Part shown: one piece after another, positions 22,498 to 35,570 of the stretch
Position numbering within the stretch: the first letter of the stretch is position 1
Layout of the letters: every line of letters starts with the position of its first letter
The notes under the pieces: generated by a model
What the model was told of the DNA's origin: nothing
Databases searched by the model: none
What the model saw: the letters and a program-made list of their open reading frames with translations, nothing else
Origin: Haliclona indistincta
Lineage: Eukaryota; Porifera; Demospongiae; Haplosclerida; Chalinidae
DNA: 64,000 bases
Reading direction: 5' to 3'
Assembly (NCBI GenBank): GCA_964017065.1
Contig: OZ024784.1
Coordinates: forward strand, 7,669,152-7,733,151
Translations under genes and position numbers: made by a program

Positions 22498-24712
22498 ATG
22501 ACAGCTGAAGTGATCAAAACGGTAAGTGTGTCTGGAATTTTCTCAGGTTCTTGATTTATATATATTTTCTTTTCTTCAGGCACATTCGCCCCCTTTGTTC
22601 GCACGAGCACGCTACAACAATTCTGCCGAAGCAGATGACGAGCTCACCTTCTTCAAAGACGAAATCCTGAAGGTTCTGCAGAAAGACTACAACGGTCAGG
22701 TAGACTGGTGGCTATGCCAGCTCAGAGACAAAGTGGGAATGGTTCCGGCCAACTATCTAGAGATCTTCCACTCTCATAAGGGCGATACCGACGTTGATTA
22801 CGCCGTGCCTAAAAATCCCAAGGCTAAACTAGCCGTACCCAGCTCTCAGCCAGCTGTCCCATTCAACGAGTTGCAGAACAAGTACCCGGACTATGATATC
22901 CCGCGCAGCACTCCCGTCTCTCAGGGATCGCGGGATGGAGAAGACGATATCTACGATCATCCTCCTCGCGACGGAAACGAGGACGACCCTACCAACCGTG
23001 ACTACGATCTCCCTCCAACTGAAGAGAACATTGAATTTTTTGAACGCCCCCCTAGTGCCAAATCATCTCGTTCTGCGCTGAGCAACCGTCTCTCAGGCAC
23101 ATCAATGGGATCATGTGGGATTTATGACCTACCTCCCCCAAGCCCTTCTGGGTCTGGCCTGTATGACTTGCCTCCAATGGATATGTCTCCTTCTCTTCAT
23201 CACAGAAACATAGAAGACGGAAGGCAGACATCAAGCCCATTTGATGTGACAGAGATGGATGACAATGAAGCAGAAGAATTGCTGTCCACCAAGAAGGAAG
23301 AACTAGAGCAGGAGTTTGATAACCTATGGAAGTGTGTATATGGCAATGATGCGTACTGGGGATCTGAAAACAAAGCAAGAAGAAGTGAAACTGTTAGGCG
23401 AACAATAGCTGCTGCTAAAAAGTTTGATGGTGTGCTCCACTGCATTGTCCGATTTGGTAAGGGGGTGGCTCGCTCATTAGAAAATTCCAAGGATGCCAAT
23501 TTCAAGAGAAAGTTCACCGCATCTAATAACGTTCTATCCAACAAGAGACAAGAAATCTTAGTGAAGATTGACATCTTGGTGACTGAGGATGAGAAGGAAG
23601 CACCTGTTACCACCACCGTGAAGCTATTGCTGGAAGTTGCTCGCAGTATACCACAAGCTGTACAGTCCTTCACTATTCTCGTGCTAGCAAACAAAGTGAT
23701 CCTCTTTCGATCATCATCAAAATTAGAAGACTCTCTTCCTATCATGACAAAGACAGAGGTTAAAGCAAGACCATTGCCTGAAGTACCTGAGCTACAGACT
23801 AAGAATGCAGCAGATGATGACTATGCCATTGCTGATGACCCTCCACAGAAGGCAGTGTCTCCCACTCCCATGCCTTCTGAGTGGTCAGCATCTATTAGCC
23901 GCAGACGCAACCCTCACGATGAACTCCCACCTCTTCCTTATGCTACCCTCCGTAGACTCCCAGGAAGAAAGCAGCAGCATACACCTGTTGTTCCTGCCAC
24001 CTCTCCATCACACTCCTTCTCCACTCTCAAAATTGTGGATGCTACTACTCATTCAGATGCAGATTATGACATGATCGATGGTCCTAGTCCAACACCACGA
24101 CATCTTGCTGCTCCTGCCTTTCCCTCCTCTCGTTCTCATCTCCACCGTCAAAGCTCAGGCAGCACTCACTCAGCTAGCTCAGAAGAAAGTCACAGTCCTA
24201 GAAGAGGAAACTCGCCTGATCATCACCTCAATGGAGGACCATATGGCTACATCTTTCAAGGAAATAACATTTCCAGATCAGGCAGCCCTCACCCTCTGCG
24301 ACAGGAGGATCGCGATCTCTTGAATAGATATGCTCAGCAAATGGAACTACTTGTGCCTAGCCTAAGAGATGCCATGGAAGGCTTCATCCTTAGCATCAGA
24401 AACAGCGAACCACCAAAGGATTTCGTTACTAAGAGCAAGATGGTAGTCGTTGCGGCCTATAAACTAGTCTACATAGCTGATGCTCTCTATCAAAAAATTC
24501 TCCACAATGACACAAAGGCAGCCATTGTTACCTGCAGCAATCATCTGACAGAGACCATTAAAGCACTAGTTTCAGACACTAAGACAGCTGCATTGCAGCA
24601 CCCGAGCGTCATGGCTATTAGCAGAATGCTCGAGAGCTTGAAAAAACTATTCCCTACTGCCATGGACCTTGTTAATATCATCAAATGTCCCTCAACTATT
24701 TCTCTTGTGTAA
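22498..24712 (+). CDS. BCAR1: Cas-family scaffold (p130Cas/BCAR1-like), 2 exons
   Basis: Exons 22498-22521 and 22580-24712 give 718 aa. Residues about 13-70 are an SH3 domain (LFARARYNN... VDWWLCQLRDKVGMVPANYLE). The substrate region carries YxxP-type sites DYAVP, DYDIP, IYDHP, DYDLP, IYDLP and LYDLP, the sites Src kinases phosphorylate and Crk SH2 binds. Residues about 245-410 resemble the serine-rich four-helix bundle. The last 135 residues form the FAT-like C-terminal helical domain (DRDLLNRYAQQMELLVPSLR onward). There are only about six YxxP sites, against about fifteen in vertebrate BCAR1. A single sponge member would predate the vertebrate BCAR1/NEDD9/EFS/CASS4 split. In animals Cas proteins couple integrins, FAK and Src to the cytoskeleton. 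Confidence 0.92.
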
Positions 24713-24940
24713 CTCTGGCTGCATTAATGTTTGTGTGTTCACTTATATGTACACTTGACCAATCTCTCTCTCTCTCTCTTCTACTACTATAAAATGACTA
24801 TTTATATTCTATTATGTTGCTCAGCGCATTACTTTTCTTTGTATCATAACCAACTCTGTCTAATTATTCAGAAGATGAAGATTGATGAATCTTGTCTCGA
24901 GCACGTGTAGTCGTTAGTGTAAAAACCAGCTGTACAGTAA

Positions 24941-26659
24941 ATGGCGAGTTTTCGAGTACTTACTGCGGTGTTTTCTGTGACTATTTTTGTTGCGACTATA
25001 TGCTACGCAGAAAAAACAAGCAAGAAGGTAATTAGCAGCTCGGCTTCTTTCGCCTACGGTCCAGGAATAGACCAAACAAGGAGTCAACTGCCCGTCTCGT
25101 ACATATATGTCCAAGCTATAAAGAATGATGGCAAGGGAAGCAAGTAAGTGTGTGTTTACTACTAAACGGTGCACCTCCAAAGACGGGAGCTAGACCCTGA
25201 GGGCTATATCTCGGTCTTCACCCCTATGTGAAGACTGGCCTTGTTGTTACAGCTGTTTATGTTGTGTTTACATAACAGTCGCCAGCTGTTCTCTTTTATC
25301 AGCACTAGCTAGTTTTGCACCCTGATGACATGAAATAAATATTTATCTTTCTGTGTAGCTATACTGGTTCTCTTGACAATGATGAACTGAAGTTACAGTT
25401 TGAAGATGGCACTGGTAGTGCAGTAGCTGTTCATGCGGAGCTGTACAATCTTGACAGGGGCCTTTCGCTATGTCGTTACAGAGTTCATAGAGAAGCTGAT
25501 GAAGTAATGGTCTCCATTAAACTTCATGGGGAGCATATCAAGTCATCACCATTCAAACTTGGGGCGATACGACCTGAGCACTGCCCTTGTCCTCGTCACA
25601 GTATAAAGCAATGGCTAGCAGACTATCAGTGTCCATTGACACAAGAGCAAATAGACAAAGACCTTGATCAATTTAAACCAACTGGCATACAACTAAACAA
25701 CCTGTACAAGAGGGTATCTGAGAGATTTCCACGGACATCATTTGTTCACTATTCAATCATAAAAAATAAAGTAAGCAATTGCTATCAGCAAATACTATTA
25801 GCAATTGCTATCAGGTCATGTGATTAGCACTTAATGCTAACCACTAACCTCCAGCCAATTAGATCGTCCAGAACTTTCACCCCAGCTATGGCATTAAATC
25901 ACACTTTTCCATGATAACTCACACTCGGCAGCGCACTAGCCTTGCACGAGAATATGCATGCCACCCGGTGAGCATTAAAATATTTAGACCACTCTTGGTA
26001 GTGCATTACATGATTCAGTGTGCCAATAACGATTTCGAATACTGATAATGCCTTCGACTCATACTTTGTCACGCATTCTTGACCATGCCTTTGTGCTTTA
26101 AATTGCGCAATTCACTGCCAAGAGTGGTTTAAATATTACGTTTTACAGAATGCTAGAATACGTGTTGTCAGTCGGTTTACTGACCCTATGCAGTATTGCC
26201 CAGGTCTGTGTGCACATGTGACACACAGGATGTATACAATGTTGCTGTACCTGATCAATCACATGCTGTGTGGGTCAGTAATTCAATTGAAATAGGACTA
26301 CTTGTCATGCTGTGCATATTACACCTGGTAAGGTCATGCTAACATGGGTGACCACCACTGCACCAGGAGAGTATTGCATGCACTATACTGTTTCCTTCAT
26401 CTCTTTCATCTCACTTCCTCCTCAACAGGTATACTCTCGAACATATGGTGACATTACAGGTTTTAAATATCTTTCTGACATGACCCTCCTTTCTCTTACT
26501 GCCAAGGTATAGTAGAGAATGTAGTTACATAACTCTATAACAGTATTTGTAGCCAATAGTATGTGCAGCCAATAGTATAAGCTTGATCAATCACTCATAA
26601 GTATACTTAGCTACACTGTGTCTGGTATGTTATTAGTGAGTAATGTGTAGGACCATCAT

Positions 26660-26719
<60 letters not shown>

Positions 26720-29700
26720 ATGCTACATCCATTTCTAGATCATGTCAACATTATACAGTACTTCGATTATGTACGTAACATGCATCTGTACTTCACACAT
26801 GTGGCTACTAACCAAGCAAATTCCCCTCAACATTTCTATACAAGCCATTATGGTTTAGATCCACCACTGCCTAACCCACACATTCAGTCCAAAACTGTAT
26901 TATGACCACACACCAGCAAACCTCTAATCCACCATCCATGGTAGCTGCCTCCTATCTTATCAATGTGTATTGTTGATACAGTAGTAAACTCACTATCATG
27001 ACCAACCATTATATCCTCACTCATGTGAACTGTCTACATAATTGCTGATGAGGAGACAAGTGTCTCTACTAAATCTTGTGTTTTTATAGTTATTTCCATA
27101 GGCACATGTATTTTACAGATTATTATAGTAATTTATACATTATGTGTACTTGTACCTATATTCATGCATGTTTGTCGCTGCTATGTATTTTGCACATAAC
27201 TGCATTTAATTATGTGTACTCTTTAACATAGGTCTCATGCCTGCCATAAATAGTGGTTGTTTTGATTAGCTGAGCAGTTAGATATAAAGCAGCTGGGAGT
27301 GTGCCTCTGGCAATCAATCACATTTGCATTGTTGCAATACATTGTAGTTTGTTTGGAAGGATTGCTGTTTTGACAGAAACCTGTCGAGTCACAGATATAA
27401 AATTTTATTCAATTATGGTAATTTAGTTTATACAGATTCAGTGTACACAAGCAAATAACACCGTGCAGTTACCATATCAACAGGCTGGCTAAAGATGGTG
27501 GCATGTTTAGTTACTGACTTGCTGAAATGGTTTTCTAACTTTTTCACCTTTCTGTTCGTGTGCTAGTTTGTTTGCCTACATGTGTGGTTTCAATTACATG
27601 ATGAATGTGTATGTTATTACACCATCTGCTCCTGCTTATACATTGTTTATACATAGTGCATGTACGTATAGTCTGTGAAATACATGTTTCTGTGGTTTGT
27701 GATTATTTTCCTATCAATCATGTGCATGGTAGTACCATTGTTGTATGTTAGTGATGAGTTTTTCTCTCTCTCTCGTAAAGAATCTCAAGCAGTTGTGTAC
27801 AAGTTAAAGTCCAATACTACATTGAATAATTTTATTCACGACTGCACCGGAATTGCAATACAAATAGTTGTGTACTCTTTATCATGAGTACAGGCATGAT
27901 AATAGCTTACCCTCTAACTTAAATAACAACTATTTAAAAACTCTAGAGCAGTGTTATTACTGTGGCTACATAAGGCATTTTTCTGATCAGCTTAATTCAT
28001 AATGATTGGAGTACTCAACGAGCTGTATTATCATACAGGTCTTATCTTTTTTAGGTAATAAACACAACCACTGCATTAAACCAGAACATGCATAAGTTGA
28101 CATGGATGCCTGTTGCAGTAGGGAATTATTTCAAAGGTACCATTCATGCTTTGATCTAAACGTCCTAACTAGAAGGGTGTCAAATCATAACCCAAGTGTA
28201 TTCATTAGTCTGTCTATACTGTGCTTTGCTTTGTGATTTTATCTTGAAAGATTACTTTGAAGAGAATAGTATAACCAATTGGCCTCAGCAATAATTGCTT
28301 CCTGCATTCCACACTCTCTCTTGATTAGTGGTATGTGACTATGTGTCTGCATGAAGTCTCTGTGTGTGCAAGTTTTATTGATCGCTGAGGAGTGGTTTAT
28401 TAGAAGTTGATTGTTACTTACTGACAACTGTGCTGGTAAATTACTTGCACACTTGTGCAATGAAACATAATGATTCTCTCTCACAGGTTCAATTACCTGA
28501 TGTTGAGTTAATTGTAAATCTGGCTGACTGGCCTCTAGACAAGATATCATCATCCTCATCCCCACTCCCGATCCTCTCCTGGTGTGGGTCTCGGACTACT
28601 AGAGACATTCTCTGGCCTACTTATGACATCATGAGAGGCACTATACAAGGAATGGACAGGTGCGTGCTATTGATAGTAACAACATTACACAGCTTTAATG
28701 CCAAGGAATGGACAGTAATTAGTGAAAAAGCATTTGACGATTTAATGTTGTTGTGTGCATGTTATTCTTCTGACGTAATTTTCCCAAGTCACCAATAAAT
28801 CATGAAATAGTTCAATCCACTTAAAACAAAGTTATGTATTTAGCACCACAGGTACTCAAAACATCCAAATGTGTTAAGGCATCCCATTGTAACTGTGAAT
28901 TTTCATTGCTGCATTATTCCTCATCAACAAACCCCTACTCACGCACAACGCTCTGCCAAATAGCTGCCAGAAATTATCTTTTGAACTCAACAAGTAAACA
29001 ACATGTTACTCAAGACACGTTAGTTGATAGCTTGAGACAGTACAGTGCAGATTATGATGTGCATTATCTACTCATTGTGTTTACATAGACTCTCTTTTCA
29101 TGAAAATGTTGACAAAAAGTTCATGATAAGAGGTTTCAATGTTGACTCCTAAGTTGACATTATTGGTTCACTATAAGGTGTACTATAAGCTGTACTATAA
29201 GCTGTACTATGAGCTGTACTATGGGTGTCTGCCGGTCTTGTTCCCAAATACACTATCAGAGCTCCATTCTTCCATTGTCTGCAAATTCACTTATCAGTGG
29301 CTGTTTGCCAGAATGTGTTCCTACTATGACCCAATTAGTCTGGTTGCTACATACCAGTAGTTTTGACTCAAGCACAATAAAGTATTGTTTTTTTTGCAAG
29401 TTCAACTAACAAAAAATAGTGGTACTAAAAATCTAAAATTATTAAAATGTACGTTTTTTTCATCTCAGAGTCAGTCTGGATATTCTTTCTAGTCAACAAA
29501 CCAGGAAAATTCCATGGAATCAAAGAAAAACAATTGCCTTTTTCCGTGGTCGTGACAGTAATCAAGCTCGTCTTGACTTGGTTCGCCAATTTAAAAACCG
29601 GACTGACCTGTTTGATGTTGGAATTACGACCTATTTCTTTCATCATCATGATAAAGAGATGTATGGTCCTACTAAAGATCGTGTATCATTTCATGACTTC

Positions 29701-32700
29701 TTTAAAGTGAGCGTAATTTCATTTTATAAGATATGTGTCATAGACATACATAACAGATCAACCACAAAGTTCAACTATTAACATATTTCGTAGTTTGATG
29801 TGCATTTTTGTGGTTGTTCAAAGTTTCAACATCACAAAATATTGTATTTTACTATGATGTTATGTCTTCTGTGTTCCACTCCCCAACACAACAGGACACA
29901 CAAATGATAACAATATTCATAGCGAGCATATTCCCATGACACTAGCTTTGTGTAGGTATTCTGGTTTTAGGTTCAATACACACACATAGCATACATAGTA
30001 CACCAAGAGTCTTAGGTAACTGGTGATGTCATTACAGTACACTGTAATGTCTCTTATTTTTGATTTCCCACAAATCTGATAGACAAGTCCATTATTCTTT
30101 TTTGTGCATGCACCTAAGCTTAATGATGACACAAATGTTGGGTAGAAACAGATGGTCAGGCTAAGAAATGGTGCGTAAAGCATGTCACAAAATTTTACCC
30201 ATGAGCTGTTTCCGGTCACCAGCTCAGTAAGCCATAAATACGAAATTCTTCTACAGTAACGTGGTGATCATGAGTCTGGCTGACAAGTTAGTGTTTAACA
30301 ACAGCCGGACTGGCTGGACCACTTCCAATGCCACTGAATAAGTGTAGTTTGCCTCTGACTGCTACGTAGTCAAACCTTGCCGACTTACATTGATATAATT
30401 TATTAGAGCTATATTATCCATGATTCATTTCCATTCATTGTTAAGTAGAAAATAAAGTTATACATGTTTGTGGTACATGTATGAACTCTTAGCACGTTCA
30501 TACAATGGTTAGAACGTGGAAAAATCTATGTTAACCCATTGCACTGAATCACACTTCTTGATTGGTTGCCAAAAGATCGCATTCTCTCGTGAACTAGGCA
30601 AGCTTGTCAGCAGTTGGTATCCCAGGCCTGTTCGAATATATATTCAACCATTTAGCAACGTGATTTTTTCAATCATTCAGTGAAAGTGAGTGTAACGCTG
30701 ATTTTTTCTGAACATGGTGAGAGTTCAAACTGAAAAGATGCACATGTACATTTGGGTTAGTCGCCTTTCTGGTCAAGTAAAAGCTTTCTGCCTCTTAAAC
30801 AGTTGTTTCTTGGTGGTATACTAAACATGGTTTGGATTCATGATTAACAATAAACCAGAAACTGAAATTAAATCGCATAAATGAAATATTTACACACTAC
30901 AAGTAGTGTTGTATATAAAGCAACTCTTGCCATCAAGAAATCATTGTAGGATAGGATAGGAACTTCACTCAATGGCGAGCTGTGTAGCACTAGTTGTGCT
31001 GCAGCTACTGCTCACTAGCCTCACTCTCTCTACTGCAGTGATAGTTCGTATCGATGCTGATAATGGAACAAACACTAGTGACTGTATCACTGGTAACCAT
31101 TCTTGCCGTACCCTCCAGTATGCTGTCACCAACAGCTACAATGATGACACCACCTTCCTGCTCCTCTCTGACCTCACACTACTGAGCACAGTCAACTTCA
31201 CTTCCCGCCACAATATCACTATCACTGGAGCAGCTGGACAACCCAAACAGCTAATCTGTAACTGTAGCTACAGTCAACAGATACCATGCGGACTAATGTT
31301 TGAGAATATCACTAACTTAACACTCGAGAACATTGCTGTCAAACACTGTGGTATACCAATGAATGTTACTACTGAAGGAGAAGATATCACCATAAGAGGT
31401 GGAGTCATCATAAAGAATGGAGCTGGTAACACATCTTTAGTTCATTATACTGCATCAGAGAACAATGGCTATGGCACAATAATACTGAACACTGGTGGTA
31501 CTGTACTCATCTATAATTCCAGTTTCTGCTACAATACGATCACTACTTCAGAGATAGCTACAGAAATAGGAGGTGGTGGTCTAGCTATCATTGCTTCTTG
31601 TAGCCACACAGAGTCATGCTTACCATCAGGAAGTAGGTATAACATCAGCAAGAGTAGGTTTTGCTACAACAGAATTGAATGGGAACCAAACAACTCATTC
31701 TCATTTTGGAAACTGGCTTATGGAGGTGGTCTCAATGTTGCCTTCGATGTAAACACAACAGAAAGCAAGTTACTGATCAGTGACAGTACTTTCAACAACA
31801 ATTCAGCACTCTATGGTGGAGGAATGTTTATCGGTATTAATTCGACTAAAAGCTCCATAGTGATACAGAAGAGTGATTTCAATAACAATACTGCAATGAA
31901 AGGTAGTGGGTTGTACATAGCTTGCGAGAATACTTGCCACAACAATAAGATCAACGTTAATAGTAGCCATTTTGAAAACAATAGAGTATTTAAAGATAAT
32001 TCAAATGATCAGGGAGGAAGTGGATTGGCTGTTGATATTGGTGGATCACAGCATGGTCTACCTAATGGAAACAACTTCACTTTTCATGACTGTGTGTTCT
32101 TTTATAATAATGCTTGGTTTGGTGGAGGGACTCACATCCACTGTGGTCAACAATTTGGAAAACAGTTGAACAATTATGTTAACTTCACAAGCTGCAACTG
32201 GGAAGAAAACTTTGCACCGATAAGTCCAGCTGTTGATGTGTCTGCCGGTTACTCCTTTGCAACCCAAACACAAGTTATAGTGAATGTGACGTTTATCGAC
32301 TGCACTTTTAGTAAAAACAGAGTTCACCAGTTTTATTTACCTGCTGCACACAGTTTACGTATGAAGCAGTATACTGGCATACTTCTAGCAATGCAAGCAC
32401 CTGTTTACTTTTCTGGTCATACAAAGTTCGAAGATAACATTGGGACAGCTATTATCGTAATTTCTTCTGTAGTATCATTTCTAGAAGGCTCCAATGCATT
32501 GTTTTACAACAACACTGGTATGTTTGGAGGTGCAATAACTCTTGCAGGTTTCTCATTGCTACAATATCAAGATAATACAATCTTTAACTTTGTTAGTAAT
32601 ATTGCTACATTAGGAGGAGCCATTAATGTTCACAGTTTTGATCAACACTTAAATTATGCTTCGTATGCCTGCTTTTTGTCTTTCTGGAATCTCTTTAGTA

Positions 32701-35498
32701 AACCAAACAATGTAAGTTTTCAATTTATTAACAACACTGCCACAACTGGGGTTGGAAGTGCGTTGTTCATGACTTCAGCGCAACCTTGTGAAAAGGCTTG
32801 TGCACTTACATTCCATATTCCTAATTTGCAAAATATTTTTAACAGCACCTGCTTGGGAAATTTCACTTTTGCTTCTTCTAAGAAAGATATCAGTATAGCA
32901 ACAGAAGGCTCATTGGTAATAACATACAACATTGCAAGACTCACAGTCACACCCGGCATAGCCTACAAGCTTCCTCTCGAAGTTTTAGATAATTTTAACA
33001 ACAATGTGACCAGTGTTACCGTGTATGCAGCTCAACTTGCTAATTGTTCTTCTGACGATATATCTATTGATCCAGCATTTACTAACGTTGCCAGTAACAC
33101 CATCAGAATCCTGGGAATGCCAAACACCACATGTGATCTTGTGCTAACTATTCATGGATCTCAGATGATACAAGTGAGTGTCCAGTTCAATCTTACCTGG
33201 TGTCGTCCTGGTTATGTATTGAACAACCTACCTGACAAACAGCATCTGAGTAGTTGTGTGTGCTCTGCATCTCTACCACATCATCACTATAATGGTATTG
33301 ATTATTGTAATAGTACTACATCAGCAGCTATAATCAACCCAGGGATCTGGGTAGGCTATGACACTGATAATGACAACCCTCCAACACAAGACAACTTATA
33401 CACTGCTCCTTGTCCTACTGCTTACTGTAATTCAACTCTAGTACAGCTAGATTTGTCAGCTGAGCTACTCAAAACGCAAATGTGTGAGAACAACAGGCAA
33501 GGATTTCTTTGTGGTGAATGTGAAGCAAACACATCAGTGTTCTTCAACAGTTACCATCCGATATGTAAAAAATCTTCTATCTGTGGTCTTGGTCCTTTGT
33601 TTTACATTGTCTATGAATTACTACCTATCAGTATAGTCTTCATTGTCATAATTCTGGCTGATATTAGCTTGACAAGTGGAATGGCTTACAATGCCATTTT
33701 CTTGGCTCAGATATTAAACAACGTAGCCAAAGGATCTAATGACTTTCAACCATTTTACTACATTGATTTAGTTTATGGAATTGTTGACCTAAGATTCCAA
33801 TTTCCATTTTGCTTCTGGTCAGGAGCTAGTGCACTGCAGATAAAGGCTATGAAGTATGTATCTCTGCTGTATGCAATGGGGCTTGTAGTTGTCACTATTA
33901 CTGTAGTCAACCATTGTAACTGTGCTAGGTTGAGCAGATGTCTCTGCCGTAGAACCAGACAGACTTCAATTGTTCAAGGCATCATTGCTTTCCTGGTCAT
34001 CTGCTACTCACAATGTGCTCGAAATAGCTTCCAAATTCTAACGGTAGCCACTGCTGAGCATATTGGAAATAAGGACCGTAAGTATCTTGTGTTTTATGCA
34101 GGAAGCATCTCATCTTTCGGTCTCGAACACTTGCCCTATGCCATTCCTGCTATTTTCATACTCATTGTTGTGGTTATTCCTCTCCCTCTTGTTTTATTCT
34201 TTGATCCTTTCCTACTGAAGATTGAAGGGCTCTTGGTCCAGCATCACTTGCTAAGATCGTGCTTACCATGGACTCAGTTTAGAATGAAGTTCAAGCCTTT
34301 CCTTGACTCATTTCAAGGATGCTTTAGAGATGATGCTCGTTACTTTGCAGGTCTGTTCTTTGTCTATCGTGTGGTGATCTATGTCACTCTCATGACAGCT
34401 AAGAACACTGTGCAGTTCAACTTGTTCTTAGAAGCAATCTTGATTATCATGCTGACGATACAGGCAACAGTTCAGCCATTTGAAAAGAACTTTAATAATA
34501 TTCTCTCGTGCTTCATGTTTGCTGTTCTACTGCTCATGAACACTCTTACCATTAGTGTCTATTCACTTTATGAGAGTAAAGAAAATTCAATGCAGGTATT
34601 ATCAATTCAATGGTTTCAAACTATACTCTGCTGTGTTCCAATAGTAGTCGGCTTGTGTGTATTTGCGAAATGGCTGATAACGAAGATTAAAGATCAACGA
34701 AAGCAGCCTTCAGCCAGCAATTCTGTTCATGAGGAATCTCTCTTGTTTGATAGAGATATGTCTGGCAGTTACTCTCCAATGGGAGATAGAGCTGGTGCAG
34801 CCTTTCAAAAATAGCCTCATTAATTTTTAAGTGTGTCCTATAACTTGTGACTGCTATAAAAAACAACAGTAGTATTGTGGGTTCCCATACATTATGTTCA
34901 CTGCAGCTTCACTCATTACTACAGGTTTAGTGTTAGATAAGGTGCTATACCTTAACTATTTCTAATTTTTATATCATCTTCATTGTTTCTGATTAAACTA
35001 CTTTAGCACTGCATCCATAACTAGTTTCTATCTTACGCTTTAGAAAAATTGTATCTCTTGAAAAGGTACATCAGGTAAGTCTACAGGAGCCTGAGCCATG
35101 ATGATGATCGAAGTCTTGGCGATCAAGAGTCTATAGTCCAGCTAGTATGGCTGTCACAAGAGCACCAGCTGTTGTTAAGGCGGTACCCTCTCCATGTGCG
35201 CGTAAATGAAAATGGCTTAAATATTTATAATAACCACAAAATGAATATAGTTATAGTATAATAGTTTGCACTGGCCATGGCTGGTGTGGCCAGTGCACTT
35301 CCACTGGCCCTGTCACTAACTGAAGATGCATTCCAATACTTGTCGGACCATGAATACAGCTCATGAAGAGTCTCTGTCGCTGGAGTGAAACATGTCTGAC
35401 AGTTACTCTTCAATGCTTGCTCGGTTCTTTGAAAATAGCTCAAAACTGCATTGTGTAATTTGTGTAGTTTGACTATAGAGAGTGTGCAACAAGTGTAG

Positions 35499-35570
<72 letters not shown>

